Positions 22,201-30,788 of a stretch of 64,000 bases of DNA are shown here, piece by piece (position 1 is the first letter of the stretch; each line of letters starts with the position of its first letter). Made by a program: the position numbers and the translations under genes. The notes below the pieces were generated by a model, which was not told where the DNA came from, made no database searches, and was given only the letters and a program-made list of their open reading frames with translations. Origin of the DNA: a virus; the IMG/VR virus record IMGVR_UViG_3300028384_001500, positions 172,653-236,652 of that record. One strand, given 5' to 3'.

Positions 22201-22805
22201 CTAAACTTCTGTACAATAATTTGATTGTCGTTAACCTTTTCAGGTAACTTTATAAAAAACTCTAAAGAGAAAGGAGACTGATTAGGATCTAAAACCGGAG
22301 CTCCGTCAACCCTATCTGATATAGATTCAATAGAAGATCCACGTCTATCTTTAACAATAATTTGTGTACCGTTACTTGAGCTTTCACCCTTGACAGTCCC
22401 AGAAAAATTAAGATATCCTACGTTTTTTGGAAAACTGTCTAGAATATATTTTTCGAAACCGGTTAAACCGTCTTCAAATTCTTCAATAGATTTTTGACTT
22501 TTTTCAAAAGGGTAAAAGTTGACTATTCTATCAAAAGACTCGTTAACATTAGCAACAGCTGAATGGAAAAAAGTATGATTTTCATATCTAGACCAATCTA
22601 TTTTAAGTTGTTGTGTTGAGACTAAATAAGGTTTATCACCGTATCTAAAAGATGAAGTACTTTCTAGATTTGTATTTTTAAACTCTGAATTATCTAAATA
22701 TAAGTCATTTTGTGATGACAAATAATTACTAGATTCCTTATTGTTTCTAGAAAACCTAGGCTTAAAAAGTTTTCCCTGTGATCGATCAAATAGACTTTTT
22801 GACAT
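19290..22805 (-). CDS. Large tail protein with LamG-like domain (1171 aa)
   Basis: A 1171-residue protein. Residues about 175-315 match a LamG/concanavalin jelly roll: SPFSLEFFIKLPEK, FNHVTAFYDRLGDQRAK, LLINDTVLSSSNAK, FKIGTGVAARMNG and LSGSIDDFRYFHSVDTIKTI. A second segment near residues 715-880 (SFTYEALYRFEDG, LYLTGLNIYDRDTWYVSFGR, FIVIGSQSF, FSGMLANARFFSKNTTYEEY) has the same cadence and may be a second LamG copy. The C terminus carries a helical stretch with YLYDEIYMKANQRDGSRGN. It shares one base with the upstream 508-residue gene. Probably a baseplate or fibre protein binding a surface glycan. Confidence 0.65.
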   Translation of the reverse strand: MSKSLFDRSQGKLFKPRFSRNNKESSNYLSSQNDLYLDNSEFKNTNLESTSSFRYGDKPYLVSTQQLKIDWSRYENHTFFHSAVANVNESFDRIVNFYPFEKSQKSIEEFEDGLTGFEKYILDSFPKNVGYLNFSGTVKGESSSNGTQIIVKDRRGSSIESISDRVDGAPVLDPNQSPFSLEFFIKLPEKVNDNQIIVQKFSSLSNNFTLAISASSDTSECNINFGISSGSNYLFVTGALSKNEFNHVTAFYDRLGDQRAKLLINDTVLSSSNAKLFNTLNYEASDFKIGTGVAARMNGLVFTPQETLSGSIDDFRYFHSVDTIKTIKKRKYRSYYPHEGDPTLKLYYRFNEPYGSYGGNDIVLDSSGNSLHERIVNFEVSNRLTSSDVPVLSENINRNPVLFPTFQPSIDLNTDLLTTASLYDEYNPNLITNLIPKHYFQEGTNFREFSEEFDKLGTGFNALSKNSPGSGVSDLPDSQMLIKLLLTYAKFFDELKLMIDGITSYQATEYDEYDTTPDVFLKEKAKITNTTLPYMFSTGDISQLLLGIDLADSKAKSARSLNEIQNLIWRRILSEAPKMKLHKGTVRSIKSAFRNAGIEPDNILTFREYGGSKQKSLDASRILKKDVYRFLNFSSSYGKTTTGVDAQGYPTDSAIPRLKSGFLSGSRIQAGSPPAAGTFVQKSLYKPHGISNDASDGLFTSGSFTYEALYRFEDGYRDEKQSLVRMHITGSTLPTNKEAVLSNLVADDTNVSLYLREQPLSGMETTRLYLTGLNIYDRDTWYVSFGRKAGYEIEGAYRKYELFLRAAKQVNGDLVENYATSSFVHYDNIAGDFFSVQNSTFNASGSFIVIGSQSFQGGAANTFLNGNTSNVPDDAKITNFSGMLANARFFSKNTTYEEYLNRAKNYDSYGVKNPSVNHSFVDEITGSFERVILRTDAKQATQESDSNGNIRLFDFSQNELHLEGSNFPTSQNVMKNVRVDFESLSDNFDLNYSRDKVRVRSFQDASNLEQGYFSTIAPVHEVLPSEESVDDNRLSLDMSVMKGFNANALKMFNDFSALDDALGSPNILFGESYGDLRHLREVYFNNVIEVMDLQKYRDLFKWIDNSFTDVVFSLVPRTTNFLGINFIYESHILERNRFKYLYDEIYMKANQRDGSRGNIFLSQFVGRGKKY

Positions 22806-24331
22806 TATATTACCCTAAATTTAGATGCTGCGTCCTTAATTACTGTATCTTTTCCATTTCTTTTAATTAAAAAATCAAATGAGTAAAGTCTGTTCTTAGG
22901 AAGCGAATCTGTATAAAAATCAAAAAACATACCGTCCTGATCTGTTGATAACTTTGTTGAATTATTAATGGTGTCAAAGTCTATTACAATATTTCCATCA
23001 TTGACATCTCTTATTCTGTAGTACATTTGATTATATATTTCGCTTTTCTTTTCGTAAGGCGTCCGGACGTATGTAATGTCTCTATCTCTTCTTTCTGCAA
23101 AAACTCTTACATTTACGACTTCACCTCTTCTATATTCGTCACTTACGTTTAAAACTGACACAAGTAAGTTATTTTGATTTTGTGTATTTGAAAGCTTTCT
23201 ACCTTCTTTTTTAATTGTTATTGAAGAAGAAAGATACGTGACAGTTTCGTTAGAATTAGTCCAGACTTCATTAAAAGTTATTGATCCGGTAAGATTTGCT
23301 TGTTCATACAAGCTCGTATCAAAGCTTGAAATTGCAAAAGAAGCGCTATATACTCCTGTTTGCGCATGTCTTCCTAAGAGTGCTTGGGATACATTAAACG
23401 TTTCTTTAAAACTTCCACTCTCAATTTTTAGTACCAGACAATTTTCACCTGTTAGTTCTGTCCCGGCTGACCCAGAAATAATATTAGCTAAATTACCTTG
23501 ATGATAATTTCTCAAGTATAAAGATGATGTTGCATTAAATATAAATTCAGAATGGCTATCATTAATACTATCATCAAAATTAATAATTAGTTTTGGCCTT
23601 AAGGCAGATATCTGGACATCTTTTGATGCAAATCTTTTAACAAAATAAGATCGATCATTTTTTTCGTAGCTGCCTGACAATCCTATTAAAAAACCATTAT
23701 CAGGAATTTGCCCTGAAACAGTTCCAGAAACTATAGTTGTTACGTCTATTAAAAGATCTTCCTTTCCTGTCACAAAAGTTTGCTGGGGCGACAAAGAAAC
23801 AGTTGACGTCCCCGAAGGGCCTGCCAAAGATCCGCTTACGTAAATATCAATATTGCTATCACCTAACGATCCAGATGCTGCAGCTCCTGGCAAATCCCAC
23901 TCAACAGCTGAACCGTTAGTTATTGACGCTGTTATAAAGTTTGTTGTCCCTACGTCTGAAAAATTGACAACATTCATTCCAAAACCTTCATCAAAGTTCT
24001 TTGCTAAAGGAAAAAGTATTGCTTTAAAATTGCTAGGAGTTGTTTGACCGCCATATACATCATGAAGCTTAACATAGCATTTAAAAGTGTCATCATTGAT
24101 ATCAATTTTTCCATCTGAATCCATTGTACCAATTTCGTTTACAGGAAACTTTATTAAAAGTCGAGATAATTCAATAGGATTTGTTTCTCCAGAAATTTTA
24201 TTTTCATTGTAAAGTTTAAATAGGTCGAGTGTGCCTGCAGCGCCTACATTTGCATCTGTAGCTCTAAAATTATTTTTAATAATTTTGTTTGTAATGTAAG
24301 TGTCTTTTGATGCGCTTAATATTCTATACAT
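22805..24331 (-). CDS. Putative baseplate/tail structural protein (508 aa)
   Basis: A 508-residue protein directly following the gp6-like baseplate gene and overlapping it by one base. It starts MYRILSASKDTYITNKIIKNN, which reads like the DNRLP-type carbohydrate-binding segments seen at the start of some secreted and phage structural proteins, although I cannot assign a domain. Most of the chain is beta-rich, with Ser/Gly linkers (for example YVSGSLAGPSGTSTVSLS) and a C terminus reading RLYSFDFLIKRNGKDTVIKD. Position immediately after gp6 suggests a baseplate wedge or wedge-fibre adaptor. No membrane or catalytic motif is visible. Confidence 0.55.
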   Translation of the reverse strand: MYRILSASKDTYITNKIIKNNFRATDANVGAAGTLDLFKLYNENKISGETNPIELSRLLIKFPVNEIGTMDSDGKIDINDDTFKCYVKLHDVYGGQTTPSNFKAILFPLAKNFDEGFGMNVVNFSDVGTTNFITASITNGSAVEWDLPGAAASGSLGDSNIDIYVSGSLAGPSGTSTVSLSPQQTFVTGKEDLLIDVTTIVSGTVSGQIPDNGFLIGLSGSYEKNDRSYFVKRFASKDVQISALRPKLIINFDDSINDSHSEFIFNATSSLYLRNYHQGNLANIISGSAGTELTGENCLVLKIESGSFKETFNVSQALLGRHAQTGVYSASFAISSFDTSLYEQANLTGSITFNEVWTNSNETVTYLSSSITIKKEGRKLSNTQNQNNLLVSVLNVSDEYRRGEVVNVRVFAERRDRDITYVRTPYEKKSEIYNQMYYRIRDVNDGNIVIDFDTINNSTKLSTDQDGMFFDFYTDSLPKNRLYSFDFLIKRNGKDTVIKDAASKFRVI

Positions 24332-26175
24332 TATACAACTCTCCCTTTGATATCACTATTTGGAAACTTAACTTCAAATATACCACCTATAGGAGGAAAT
24401 AGCATTCCTCTATCTAGATTTTGTTTGACATTAAAACTATAAGTGCTGTATAGTTTGTTATCAACAATACCTTTTTTATTAACAATGTTTAGCGAAAGTA
24501 TTGAAACAACACCGGGTACGTTAAGAATCAAATTTTCAATTTCGCCAACAATGATTGGTTTATTGATTTGAAAGTTTTTTATGTTAAAGTAATTTTTAAT
24601 TTTTGAATTAATTGCATTAATTACAATTTCAGATCGATATCCTTTTTCAATTGTGACGTTATAATTCATTCCAATATTAACTATCACTCCGTCTAAAATA
24701 TCTATTGCATCTGAAACTAATCTAAACTTATTTAAGTATTTAGCAAGATTATTTTTTAACGTATCAGAAGAAGTAACAATATTTCCTGAGCTGGATCTCG
24801 AAAGAATATGAAGTTGTGATCCCCTAGGGTTGCGTGGATTATCGGAAACTGCTACCCTAAAGACTCTTCCAAAGTTTGAAGGCATTGAGTATACTCTTGC
24901 AATTAAGTCCTCTCTTGTTACAATTCTATTTTGCGCATTTCTATTTAGTATTGCTATATTTCTTAACTCTTCGAGAGTAGGTTCATCTTCACCACCTGCT
25001 GCTTTTTTAAAGTTAGTGACGTCCAAAGAAGATCTTACAAACGCTTCAGTTGATGGTGAAAGTGACGAGTTAAATGTTGTCAAAAGAGATTTAACAGATG
25101 TTATTTTTCCTGCAGAAACATTATGTGATAATCCTCCACCATATCTGTATGTTACTGTTAGTGTAGTATTCCTGGGTGATATTCCTAAAGTCTGTGTTGT
25201 TAAAAAGCTATTTGGATCAATAGCTACAGTTGTCAATGCTGTTCTATCTCCATAAAGTCTAATTGCATGTTCACTAGGGTCCGGAATTACGTCTTCGTCA
25301 AAAGATTCTTCTGATCCAGCACCAAACCTTAATGTTGTTTTTCCTGTATTATTACTTCTAGTCTTTACAAATCTTTTTGGCGCATGCATGATTTCCATTC
25401 TAAAAGGAACGTCAGCACTATCGTAGGAATTATTTTCGTATGTTTTAAAAATTGTATCTTGGGATAGCGTGTCAACTTCATAGTAATTATCACCGCTAGT
25501 GTCAACAACAGATATGATCTCTGTTACCCCTTCCTGGTCAAGTGTAATTGTTCTAAATGGAATTAGTTGATCACTTATTGCGATTGATTCTGTGGCTATT
25601 TTCGAGCTAGCAGCGATACCATTTAACTTAACAATGAAGTTTGTAGGGACTCCTCCTGACGATGCACCAATAGAGTAATTAGCTATTAATTCACCTGCAT
25701 CGTTTGTTTTTGAAAAGTCCATATCTTCTAAAAGCACAAAGTCGATGCCATCAGGAGTAGAAAAGACTGAGTTTTTTCTTACGACAGGAAGTGCAATAGT
25801 TTGTGGTTTGTATTCGCCATTAACTAATTGGGCAGGAATAATTAAAGACAGCGTCACATCAGCATATGCAGGACTAGCAGCTGGTATTTCTATTCCTGCC
25901 TCCCTTATAAGTCTTTCAAGATTGTTTCTGTCCACAGCGTTTTCAATTGAGTTTTCATTAAATTGATGATCCATATAAAAGGTCATAACATCACCAACAT
26001 AAGAAGCTAAGTCTAATATAAGCCCACCCATACTTGCGTCAGAAAAATCAACAATATTGTCTCTAAAGTGTGTAAGCGCATATCTTCTTAGTTCATTTCT
26101 CAAAGACTTAAAGTCTTTATTTGTATAGCTTCTTTCCTTGTGCTTTTGGACTTCTTTTTTAATGTTTTTTGCCAA
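24331..26175 (-). CDS. Baseplate wedge protein, T4 gp6 / baseplate J-like
   Basis: A 614-residue baseplate wedge protein. The N-terminal 120 residues contain the pattern typical of gp6/J proteins of contractile tails: RYALTHFRDNIVDFSDASMG, then LASYVGDVMTFYMDHQFNEN and NLERLIREAGIEIPAASPAYADV. The C-terminal third (about 420-560) has ILNRNAQNRIVTREDLIARV and INKPIIVGEIENLILNVPGV, as expected for the J-like core that dimerises to form the inner baseplate ring. The length is close to T4 gp6 (660). It starts 1 base after the gp25-like gene, an order conserved in T4-type phages (25 then 6). Confidence 0.85.
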   Translation of the reverse strand: MAKNIKKEVQKHKERSYTNKDFKSLRNELRRYALTHFRDNIVDFSDASMGGLILDLASYVGDVMTFYMDHQFNENSIENAVDRNNLERLIREAGIEIPAASPAYADVTLSLIIPAQLVNGEYKPQTIALPVVRKNSVFSTPDGIDFVLLEDMDFSKTNDAGELIANYSIGASSGGVPTNFIVKLNGIAASSKIATESIAISDQLIPFRTITLDQEGVTEIISVVDTSGDNYYEVDTLSQDTIFKTYENNSYDSADVPFRMEIMHAPKRFVKTRSNNTGKTTLRFGAGSEESFDEDVIPDPSEHAIRLYGDRTALTTVAIDPNSFLTTQTLGISPRNTTLTVTYRYGGGLSHNVSAGKITSVKSLLTTFNSSLSPSTEAFVRSSLDVTNFKKAAGGEDEPTLEELRNIAILNRNAQNRIVTREDLIARVYSMPSNFGRVFRVAVSDNPRNPRGSQLHILSRSSSGNIVTSSDTLKNNLAKYLNKFRLVSDAIDILDGVIVNIGMNYNVTIEKGYRSEIVINAINSKIKNYFNIKNFQINKPIIVGEIENLILNVPGVVSILSLNIVNKKGIVDNKLYSTYSFNVKQNLDRGMLFPPIGGIFEVKFPNSDIKGRVV

Positions 26176-26176
26176 T

Positions 26177-26668
26177 TTATCCTCCTACGTTAATATCTAC
26201 TTCTAAAGCCATGTTGGGGCTTTTAAACTTAGGAATCGTATAGTCAATTCTTATTCTTACTTTTGTCATACCTAAATTGTTTAATTCGTTTTTTTCTGCA
26301 TCATCTACAAAAACAGCTTTAATGTTATTAATAGCTATACTAGGAATGTACTTCTTTGTTGTCTCAATAATTGTTTCGCTAACTGCTGTTTCAAAGTTAG
26401 GTGAGTTACTGTATTCAAAAACGACACTGTTTAAATTTGCACCAAAATTAAAAGTTCCTAATCGCTCACCGTGATTAGTCATGATTAAGTTTCTAAAGTT
26501 ATCTGCCAACTGTTTAACAGGATTTGTGTGCATTTCAAAAAGATCATCACCCTGTACTAGTGGTGTTTTAAACCCAATTGGTCGGTTTTGTGTAGGCGGT
26601 GCTTTTGTAAATTGTCGAGCTGATTTTCTAACACCACTACTTTTAAAATTGAATTGAGAATGACTCAT
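26177..26668 (-). CDS. Baseplate wedge protein, T4 gp25-like
   Basis: A 163-residue gp25/gpW-type baseplate protein. The diagnostic part is residues about 55-160: LADNFRNLIMTNHGERLGTF, then EYSNSPNFETAVSETIIETTKKYIP and KVRIRIDYTIPKF. These correspond to the conserved core of the gp25-like family, which sits at the hub-wedge junction and helps trigger sheath contraction. An extra 45-residue N-terminal extension precedes the core. The start ATG at 26668 has GAGGCG nearby on the minus strand. It is followed immediately by the gp6-like gene, supporting the call. Confidence 0.85.
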   Translation of the reverse strand: MSHSQFNFKSSGVRKSARQFTKAPPTQNRPIGFKTPLVQGDDLFEMHTNPVKQLADNFRNLIMTNHGERLGTFNFGANLNSVVFEYSNSPNFETAVSETIIETTKKYIPSIAINNIKAVFVDDAEKNELNNLGMTKVRIRIDYTIPKFKSPNMALEVDINVGG

Positions 26669-26700
26669 ATTAACGCCTCATTTTTATATATAAATATACC

Positions 26701-27837
26701 TTACTTTAAAATTCCCAATCCTATAGCTGCACTTTTCATAATTAAACCTTCCCCAAACAAAATTCCGACTACAGATACAACCAGTGACCCGACAAGCGTG
26801 AGTATAGTTTGATGCAAAGCAGATATTAAAGATGTACTATCTTTAAGAAGATTTTTAATTTTTTCATTTTTTTCTAATTCATTAAAAAACTTTCCAAAAA
26901 TAGAATCTGCAAGAGCTTTTAAAAAGTTAGGTATGCTAAACTCACCAGTTAGTATCTTTTTTGCTTCTTCGATTGCTGCTATAAGTATATCAGGCGGGTC
27001 AAGTATACCAGCTGGCGTCGAAGCTAGGGCGATTTCTCGAAGCATGTCAAGTTTTATCTTAAGCATTTCAATAAAAATCACACCAATAGGCGGCACATCT
27101 AGTTCAAAATTAAACAAAAAGGCTATTATCGACTCGAGTGATATAAGTTCTAGATCTATTCCTGGAATATCAAAATCAAACAAACTTATTGGATCTGTTA
27201 TGTCAGGTATTGCAGGTAACTCAGGTATTTCAATATTGAATCCTGCTGCTATTTTTTCGGCAGCTTCTAATATTTTCGTTTTAACGTCGTTAATGTTAAG
27301 TTCTGAAATTATTTCTTTAAAAACTTCTGCTATTTTTTCGGCAGCTTTTGTCACTATGTCTATATCGTCAATGCCCTCAGCTAGTTTTTTAATTTGATTC
27401 ATTAGCTCTTTGCTTCTTTCTAAAACTTCTGGTAATTTTGTAAGTAAAAATTCATTCGGGTTTGGTATACCTATATCAGATAGTATATCTGTTAAATTAT
27501 TCAAAACAGGCAGCAAAGCTGCTGTTGGATCTGACACTCCAACAGCAGATAGAACATTAACAGCAGGTATTGCATCGACAATAGAAAAAATAGGTTTAAC
27601 AGCAGGTATAAAAACAGATCTAAAGGTTGATTCATCTTTTGATGCTTGTGCGATAAAACCATCAGCTGCTGATTCTGCTGCTTCACCCGTAGGCAGTTCT
27701 ACGTCAAAACCAAAGTCTAAATCTAAAAAATCAATTCTAGGCTTTTTGCCAGCACGAATTCCTTCCTCTATAGCTTTGATAAACATATCTGAAAAACCAC
27801 CATCTAAGTCTATTCCTATGTTTTTTAAAGCTCCCAT
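26701..27837 (-). CDS. Unknown tail-region protein with amphipathic helices and hydrophobic C terminus
   Basis: A 378-residue protein between the spike-like and gp25-like genes. It contains repeated amphipathic helical segments (IVTKAAEKIAEVFKEIISEL and KILEAAEKIAAGFNIEIPEL), Pro-rich links and acidic motifs. It ends in a strongly hydrophobic stretch, LTLVGSLVVSVVGILFGEGL, that could span a membrane. Such composition fits a tail-hub-associated or tape-measure-like protein that contacts the host membrane, but no family is recognised. It starts 4 bases after the 521-residue gene, so it is coupled to it. Function is inferred from position only. Confidence 0.55.
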   Translation of the reverse strand: MGALKNIGIDLDGGFSDMFIKAIEEGIRAGKKPRIDFLDLDFGFDVELPTGEAAESAADGFIAQASKDESTFRSVFIPAVKPIFSIVDAIPAVNVLSAVGVSDPTAALLPVLNNLTDILSDIGIPNPNEFLLTKLPEVLERSKELMNQIKKLAEGIDDIDIVTKAAEKIAEVFKEIISELNINDVKTKILEAAEKIAAGFNIEIPELPAIPDITDPISLFDFDIPGIDLELISLESIIAFLFNFELDVPPIGVIFIEMLKIKLDMLREIALASTPAGILDPPDILIAAIEEAKKILTGEFSIPNFLKALADSIFGKFFNELEKNEKIKNLLKDSTSLISALHQTILTLVGSLVVSVVGILFGEGLIMKSAAIGLGILK

Positions 27838-27841
27838 TTTA

Positions 27842-29407
27842 TTACCTAAACATTACTTTGCTAGCAAATTTACCAGCTGGTCCTGACGCATCTTGTGGGT
27901 CAATACCCACAACGCCACCCATCGTTGATGTTATTGGCACACCTGAAACAGTTCCTCCTGCTGGAATACCTGTTTGAACAAGTGCTACATTTAGTGCGTC
28001 TTCAGGTTCCCCACCTAGATATAAAAGACCGTTTGCACCTGGGACTATAGCTATTGAACCGTCCTGTCGTATGCTAATATACGCGCCGCCTTTGGCGGCC
28101 TTAAGAATAATATTGCCTTTGTCATCTAAATCAATAAACGTTTCCCCTATTTTAGATGCTAGCCTTACATCTTCACTTCCAACAACTCTGTTATGCTTAG
28201 CATAAGTAATTATTGACGGACCTAGTTTTAGGTTATCTCCTAGAATGTCAAAATTAATGCCAAAAACGTTGTCAACGTCACAATTGTGAGAAAGATACAT
28301 TCTTGCGCCAATGTCTATTGCATCTGTTTTATCGTCAACTAGTTCTTTATCAAAAACAGTGTCATCTTTGTACCTTATGTGCGCTAGCTTATCATTTTCT
28401 ATATAAGCATATAAGTCGTCATCTGTGGAGTTTTTGACTGTATTGATTTTATCTAATTTTTCTGTTGGTGTACTTTCTGTAAGTTGGTTTATGGATTCAA
28501 GTTTTCTTTTTACAAATATGTCAATCGCTGACATGTCTGTCTTTCTAGCAGCTAGTGTATCGCTAGATGATAACTTTCCTGTAAATTTTACAGGATCAGC
28601 GTTTACTTCTTCAGGAAGGCTAAACTTTTCTGTTGTTAAATGTATACCTGAATTGTTGGATCCTTGAAGAAGTAAATCAGAACAACCTTTTGCCATTCTT
28701 GGAACCGGTTCTCCTGTAAACTCACCTCTGTATGCATACGAATTAGAAAATAAGTCGATAAATGTAGTATCTAGGTTCGTAAATTCATCTTCACCTTTAT
28801 TTAGAATTGATCCTAGACTTAATAAATCATCAGACAAATCTCTTGCTCCGGCACTTTTAATGAATTCGTCAAGTATTACATTTGTTCCCGATGTTCTTTC
28901 AATATGAGTAAAGTTTAAGTCATCAACGTGAATTGAACCAACCTGGCGACACATCCAATAGTAGAGTTTTGATCCTCTCATATCAGCTTCAATTAGCCAG
29001 ACATACTCTCCTGGTTTTAAAGGTAAGGATAAGTGAGGAGGGAAGAATGGGTAACAAACAACAGGCAAAGCACCATCTTTTGAATTATTTCCAGCGTCAA
29101 CAATTTTTGCAAATATTGAATTAATAGGAGCAGTTTCAACTAACTCTTTGTTTTTTATACCCAGATTGATACCTTCTAGTTTTTTACGACCAGAAAGTAC
29201 CTCGCCAACAGTTGCTTCGTCTCCATTATCGTTTTTAATTTTGCTTCTTAAAAACTCATACGGGTTTGAGATTACGTCTGTTACAATACCTGTCAAAAAC
29301 CTGTATTCAACGCCTCTCTCTAGTCTGTCTTTTGAATTTTGCAACAAGTCAGAACCTGCAACCTTTCCGAGCGTCGACTTAAGAAATCGGTAATCTTTTC
29401 CTGCCAC
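27842..29407 (-). CDS. Baseplate hub/spike protein with gp5-type OB-fold region
   Basis: A 521-residue protein. Residues about 30-170 resemble the OB-fold region of T4 gp5/VgrG-like spike proteins: VEYRFLTGIVTDVISNPYEF, then ALPVVCYPFFPPHLSLPLKPGE and YVWLIEADMRGSKLYYWMCR. The C-terminal part contains short hydrophobic beta repeats (LASKIGETFIDLDDKGNIIL, GAYISIRQDGSIAIVPGANG) like those that form the trimeric beta-helix needle of central spikes. I see no lysozyme catalytic domain, so unlike T4 gp5 it seems to be a spike without a muralytic module. It stands first in the run spike, unknown, gp25, gp6. Confidence 0.7.
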   Translation of the reverse strand: MAGKDYRFLKSTLGKVAGSDLLQNSKDRLERGVEYRFLTGIVTDVISNPYEFLRSKIKNDNGDEATVGEVLSGRKKLEGINLGIKNKELVETAPINSIFAKIVDAGNNSKDGALPVVCYPFFPPHLSLPLKPGEYVWLIEADMRGSKLYYWMCRQVGSIHVDDLNFTHIERTSGTNVILDEFIKSAGARDLSDDLLSLGSILNKGEDEFTNLDTTFIDLFSNSYAYRGEFTGEPVPRMAKGCSDLLLQGSNNSGIHLTTEKFSLPEEVNADPVKFTGKLSSSDTLAARKTDMSAIDIFVKRKLESINQLTESTPTEKLDKINTVKNSTDDDLYAYIENDKLAHIRYKDDTVFDKELVDDKTDAIDIGARMYLSHNCDVDNVFGINFDILGDNLKLGPSIITYAKHNRVVGSEDVRLASKIGETFIDLDDKGNIILKAAKGGAYISIRQDGSIAIVPGANGLLYLGGEPEDALNVALVQTGIPAGGTVSGVPITSTMGGVVGIDPQDASGPAGKFASKVMFR

Positions 29408-29408
29408 A

Positions 29409-29744
29409 TTAATCTCCTATACTATTAAATATATCATCAGGAGATACTGTGTCTTGTCTTTCTTGTTCTTTTGCTATAACTTCTGCCAGTTTAATAATTT
29501 GATCATTACATTTTGACATTCTTTCTAGATATTTTGTTGCCAAACCGCCATAAGTTGAATGATTTGCTGCATTACCCGGGATTGTAACCAATAAGTCATT
29601 TAAAAGAATTGCAGCACTTTCTCTATCTTCAATGGCATTTTGATAGGACTCTCTCCACAAAAGCTTTTTTTTGTCTTCAGTATTCTCTAAACTGTCTAAT
29701 AGATCAGCAAATTCTTTTATTTTGTCTTCTTTGTTCTTTTTCAT
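29409..29744 (-). CDS. Small helical protein of unknown function (111 aa)
   Basis: A 111-residue, predominantly helical and charged protein (DSLENTEDKKKLLWRESYQN, then YLERMSKCNDQIIKLAEVIA). It sits between the late sigma factor (sharing one base with its stop) and the spike gene (1 base away). No motif, signal peptide or membrane segment is visible. The size and composition would fit a small assembly or recombination-mediator protein, but nothing in the sequence proves either. The gene is supported by tight packing on both sides. Confidence 0.6.
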   Translation of the reverse strand: MKKNKEDKIKEFADLLDSLENTEDKKKLLWRESYQNAIEDRESAAILLNDLLVTIPGNAANHSTYGGLATKYLERMSKCNDQIIKLAEVIAKEQERQDTVSPDDIFNSIGD

Positions 29745-30496
29745 TAAAGTCCCATTTTAAACATCGATGAATATTCATCATTGTTTTTAACTATTTCCCT
29801 ATAATGTTTTCTTACATTCGACATTGCTACTGAGAGCTGCTTTGGATTAAGTCCTGATATTTCCCTTAAATAGACAAAAATAGCTCTCTTGTTTAAAAAT
29901 TCTAGCTCATCTATGTTTTCAAATAGTTTTATCACAGCATGCACACAGAGTTTTTCATTTTCATTTCTAATTTTATTTGAAATAATATTAAGTACTTCAA
30001 ACATTCTTTTTCTGTCTTCCCTTCTTATCATTGTCGACTCTGGAGAAGGCACATAACTATACACTTCTATGCTTTGTTTATCTTTTGAACTTAAACTTGC
30101 AAAATTTTCAAAGCTAACATTTCTTCTCTCTTTTTTGTTTCGCTTGTTTGTTTGAATTATTAAAAAGTTTTTAGCACAAACATTAAAATATGAAAACGCT
30201 TTAGATCCTCTTTCAGGATCAAACTTTTCTAAAGTTTCATATAAAAAAGTAACAGCATCGTTTTTAAGAATACTAAAAGAAGCAGGGTCTCTTGCAAAAC
30301 TATGTATGAAGATTAAGTTTTCAACTAGCTTATTAAAAGAAGGCCTAATTTTTTCTTCATATATTTTATGCTTTTCTTTTACACATAGACTGGATTGGTA
30401 TTCAACAATGGCTTCGTGAGCTTCTTTTCCAAAATAAAGTTTTTTTTGTGTTGATTTTTTGCCTCTTTTAACTGTCTTCTTTTTTAATTTCGCCAC
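29744..30496 (-). CDS. Late transcription sigma factor, T4 gp55-like
   Basis: A protein of about 250 residues resembling phage late sigma factors. Residues about 55-125 form a sigma region-2-like block (NKLVENLIFIHSFARD, then FLYETLEKFDPERGSKAFSY and FNVCAKNFLI). The C-terminal segment (FLNKRAIFVYLREISGLNPK, QLSVAMSNVRKHYREI) matches the terminal helix-turn-helix-like part of gp55-type proteins. It would direct host RNA polymerase to late promoters of TATAAATA type. Two GTG starts are possible: 30505 with GGAGA only 2 bases upstream, and 30496 with the same GGAGA at about 9 bases. I prefer the latter. It overlaps the end of the upstream membrane-protein gene. Confidence 0.8.
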   Translation of the reverse strand: MAKLKKKTVKRGKKSTQKKLYFGKEAHEAIVEYQSSLCVKEKHKIYEEKIRPSFNKLVENLIFIHSFARDPASFSILKNDAVTFLYETLEKFDPERGSKAFSYFNVCAKNFLIIQTNKRNKKERRNVSFENFASLSSKDKQSIEVYSYVPSPESTMIRREDRKRMFEVLNIISNKIRNENEKLCVHAVIKLFENIDELEFLNKRAIFVYLREISGLNPKQLSVAMSNVRKHYREIVKNNDEYSSMFKMGL

Positions 30497-30788
30497 TATT
30501 TTCACTCTCCATATTTTTTGTAATCTTATTAGCTATAACAAGTATTGATCTGTGACAATCTTTAATATCATTTATTACTTGCCTGATTTCAACTGAGTCA
30601 AAAAATATAGGTTTTTGAATAACTTCATTCATACTGCTATATTTTGCATTAAGTATGTCAAGAGACTCTTCAACAGCGTCTTCTATATCAATAATTAGCA
30701 AAGCAAATTGATATAGCTTCCACCCAAGAAACGCAGATAAAGACATTGACAGGCCACACAAAATCATAAGTATGATATTTAAACTCAT
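30468..30788 (-). CDS. Small N-terminally anchored membrane protein (106 aa)
   Basis: A 106-residue protein with one N-terminal hydrophobic helix (residues about 3-33, LNIILMILCGLSMSLSAFLG) followed by a charged cytoplasmic-type domain containing PIFFDSVEIRQVINDIKDCH. I recall similar small proteins next to gp55-type genes in marine T4-like phages, but no function is known to me. It overlaps the upstream glycosyltransferase gene by 4 bases (ATGA) and the sigma-factor gene downstream, so all three are probably co-translated. It is too short to be a holin with several spans. Confidence 0.6.
   Translation of the reverse strand: MSLNIILMILCGLSMSLSAFLGWKLYQFALLIIDIEDAVEESLDILNAKYSSMNEVIQKPIFFDSVEIRQVINDIKDCHRSILVIANKITKNMESENSGEIKKEDS

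Noticed and set aside
24830-25255. Plus-strand open frame of 141 codons
   Set aside because: Antisense to the gp6-like baseplate gene; no start signals.
26689-26696. TATAAATA on the plus strand
   Set aside because: It would point into antisense of the tail operon with no plus-strand gene ahead; probably chance in an AT-rich gap.
26933-27397. Plus-strand open frame of 154 codons
   Set aside because: Fully antisense to the 378-residue tail-region gene; Ser/Ile-rich shadow with no ribosome-binding site.
27410-27886. Plus-strand open frame of 158 codons
   Set aside because: Antisense shadow of the same minus-strand gene, with low-complexity Ser/Lys composition.
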